DNA from: Symbiodinium natans
Taxonomy: Eukaryota; Sar; Dinophyceae; Suessiales; Symbiodiniaceae
Length of the DNA stretch: 64,000 nucleotides
Assembly (NCBI GenBank): GCA_905221605.1
Contig: CAJNDS010000779.1
Location: 882,501-946,500, forward strand
Direction: 5' to 3'
A program made the translations under genes and the position numbers. The notes beneath the pieces are model-generated. The model worked only from the letters and a program-made list of their open reading frames with translations. It was not told where the DNA came from and made no database searches. Shown in pieces: positions 63,791 to 64,000 of this stretch (position 1 is its first letter; the number at the start of each line of letters is the position of its first letter).

Positions 63791-64000
63791 TCGTGCGATT
63801 GTTGCCCTTGATCGCCTGCCATGGAGGAGACGCCACGAGATTTTGTGTCGGGTCAGCCAAACATCCGGGCGAAGATGTGAAAAGATCTCTGACCCTAAAC
63901 CCTAAGCCCTAAACCCTAAGCTAAACAGTCCCCTGGCACCTTTCCTTTGGCTTTCCCATCGCAGAAATCAGACCAAAAAATAGCTACTCAGAAGAGCCGC

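Noticed and set aside
1-64000. rRNA, tRNA, spliced-leader RNA genes and CRISPR arrays
   Set aside because: I looked for the dinoflagellate 22-nt spliced leader, 5S-like and tRNA-like boxes by eye and saw none. A covariance-model scan would be needed to exclude tRNAs.

Overview
The window looks like nuclear DNA of a dinoflagellate, most likely a Symbiodiniaceae or Suessiales relative. Five things point there: very short exons in long introns; many GC and GA splice donors beside GT; two CCCH zinc-finger genes of the type common in dinoflagellates; a large Ty1/copia polyprotein; and TTTAGGG/CCCTAAA repeats spread through the whole window. No bacterial operon, rRNA, tRNA or CRISPR array was recognised. 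The assignment is by reading, not by a search.

Layout. 0-4.2 kb holds scattered candidate exons. 4.2-18.9 kb (minus strand) is a gene I rebuilt exon by exon: a Qa-SNARE of the syntaxin-16/Tlg2/SYP4 family, with 17 exons from an ATG at 18929 to a stop at 4244. Its largest intron (17481-11347) carries a complete intronless ORF (11.7-14.2 kb) with six AP2 domains fused to a PD-(D/E)XK-like nuclease domain, plus a 2.1 kb minisatellite. 20.0-24.2 kb is a 4.2 kb near-perfect palindrome that looks like a foldback transposon. 25.1-27.6 kb is a second AP2-nuclease paralogue. 28.9-35.1 kb has parts of at least two unidentified minus-strand genes. 36.2-46.5 kb is a CCCH zinc-finger gene whose intron is occupied by a young Ty1/copia element (37788-46249) with identical 171-bp LTRs. 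49.4-54.7 kb is a second CCCH gene. 55-64 kb holds candidate exons, dense TTTAGGG arrays and several MITE-like foldbacks.

How it fits together. The host genes are broken into exons of about 20-135 nt. The TTTAGGG-type arrays are not telomeric. Many sit against splice sites, reading CCCTAAA just before the acceptor and TTTAGGG just after the donor on the sense strand, so some introns have complementary ends. Introns also hold most of the mobile DNA seen here (copia, AP2-nuclease ORF, minisatellite, MITEs).

Limits. Exons were found by eye from splice signals, reading-frame phase and family motifs. Phase agreement across many junctions and exact CX8CX5CX3H spacing in both zinc fingers are the main checks. 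Transcript data would settle every model.
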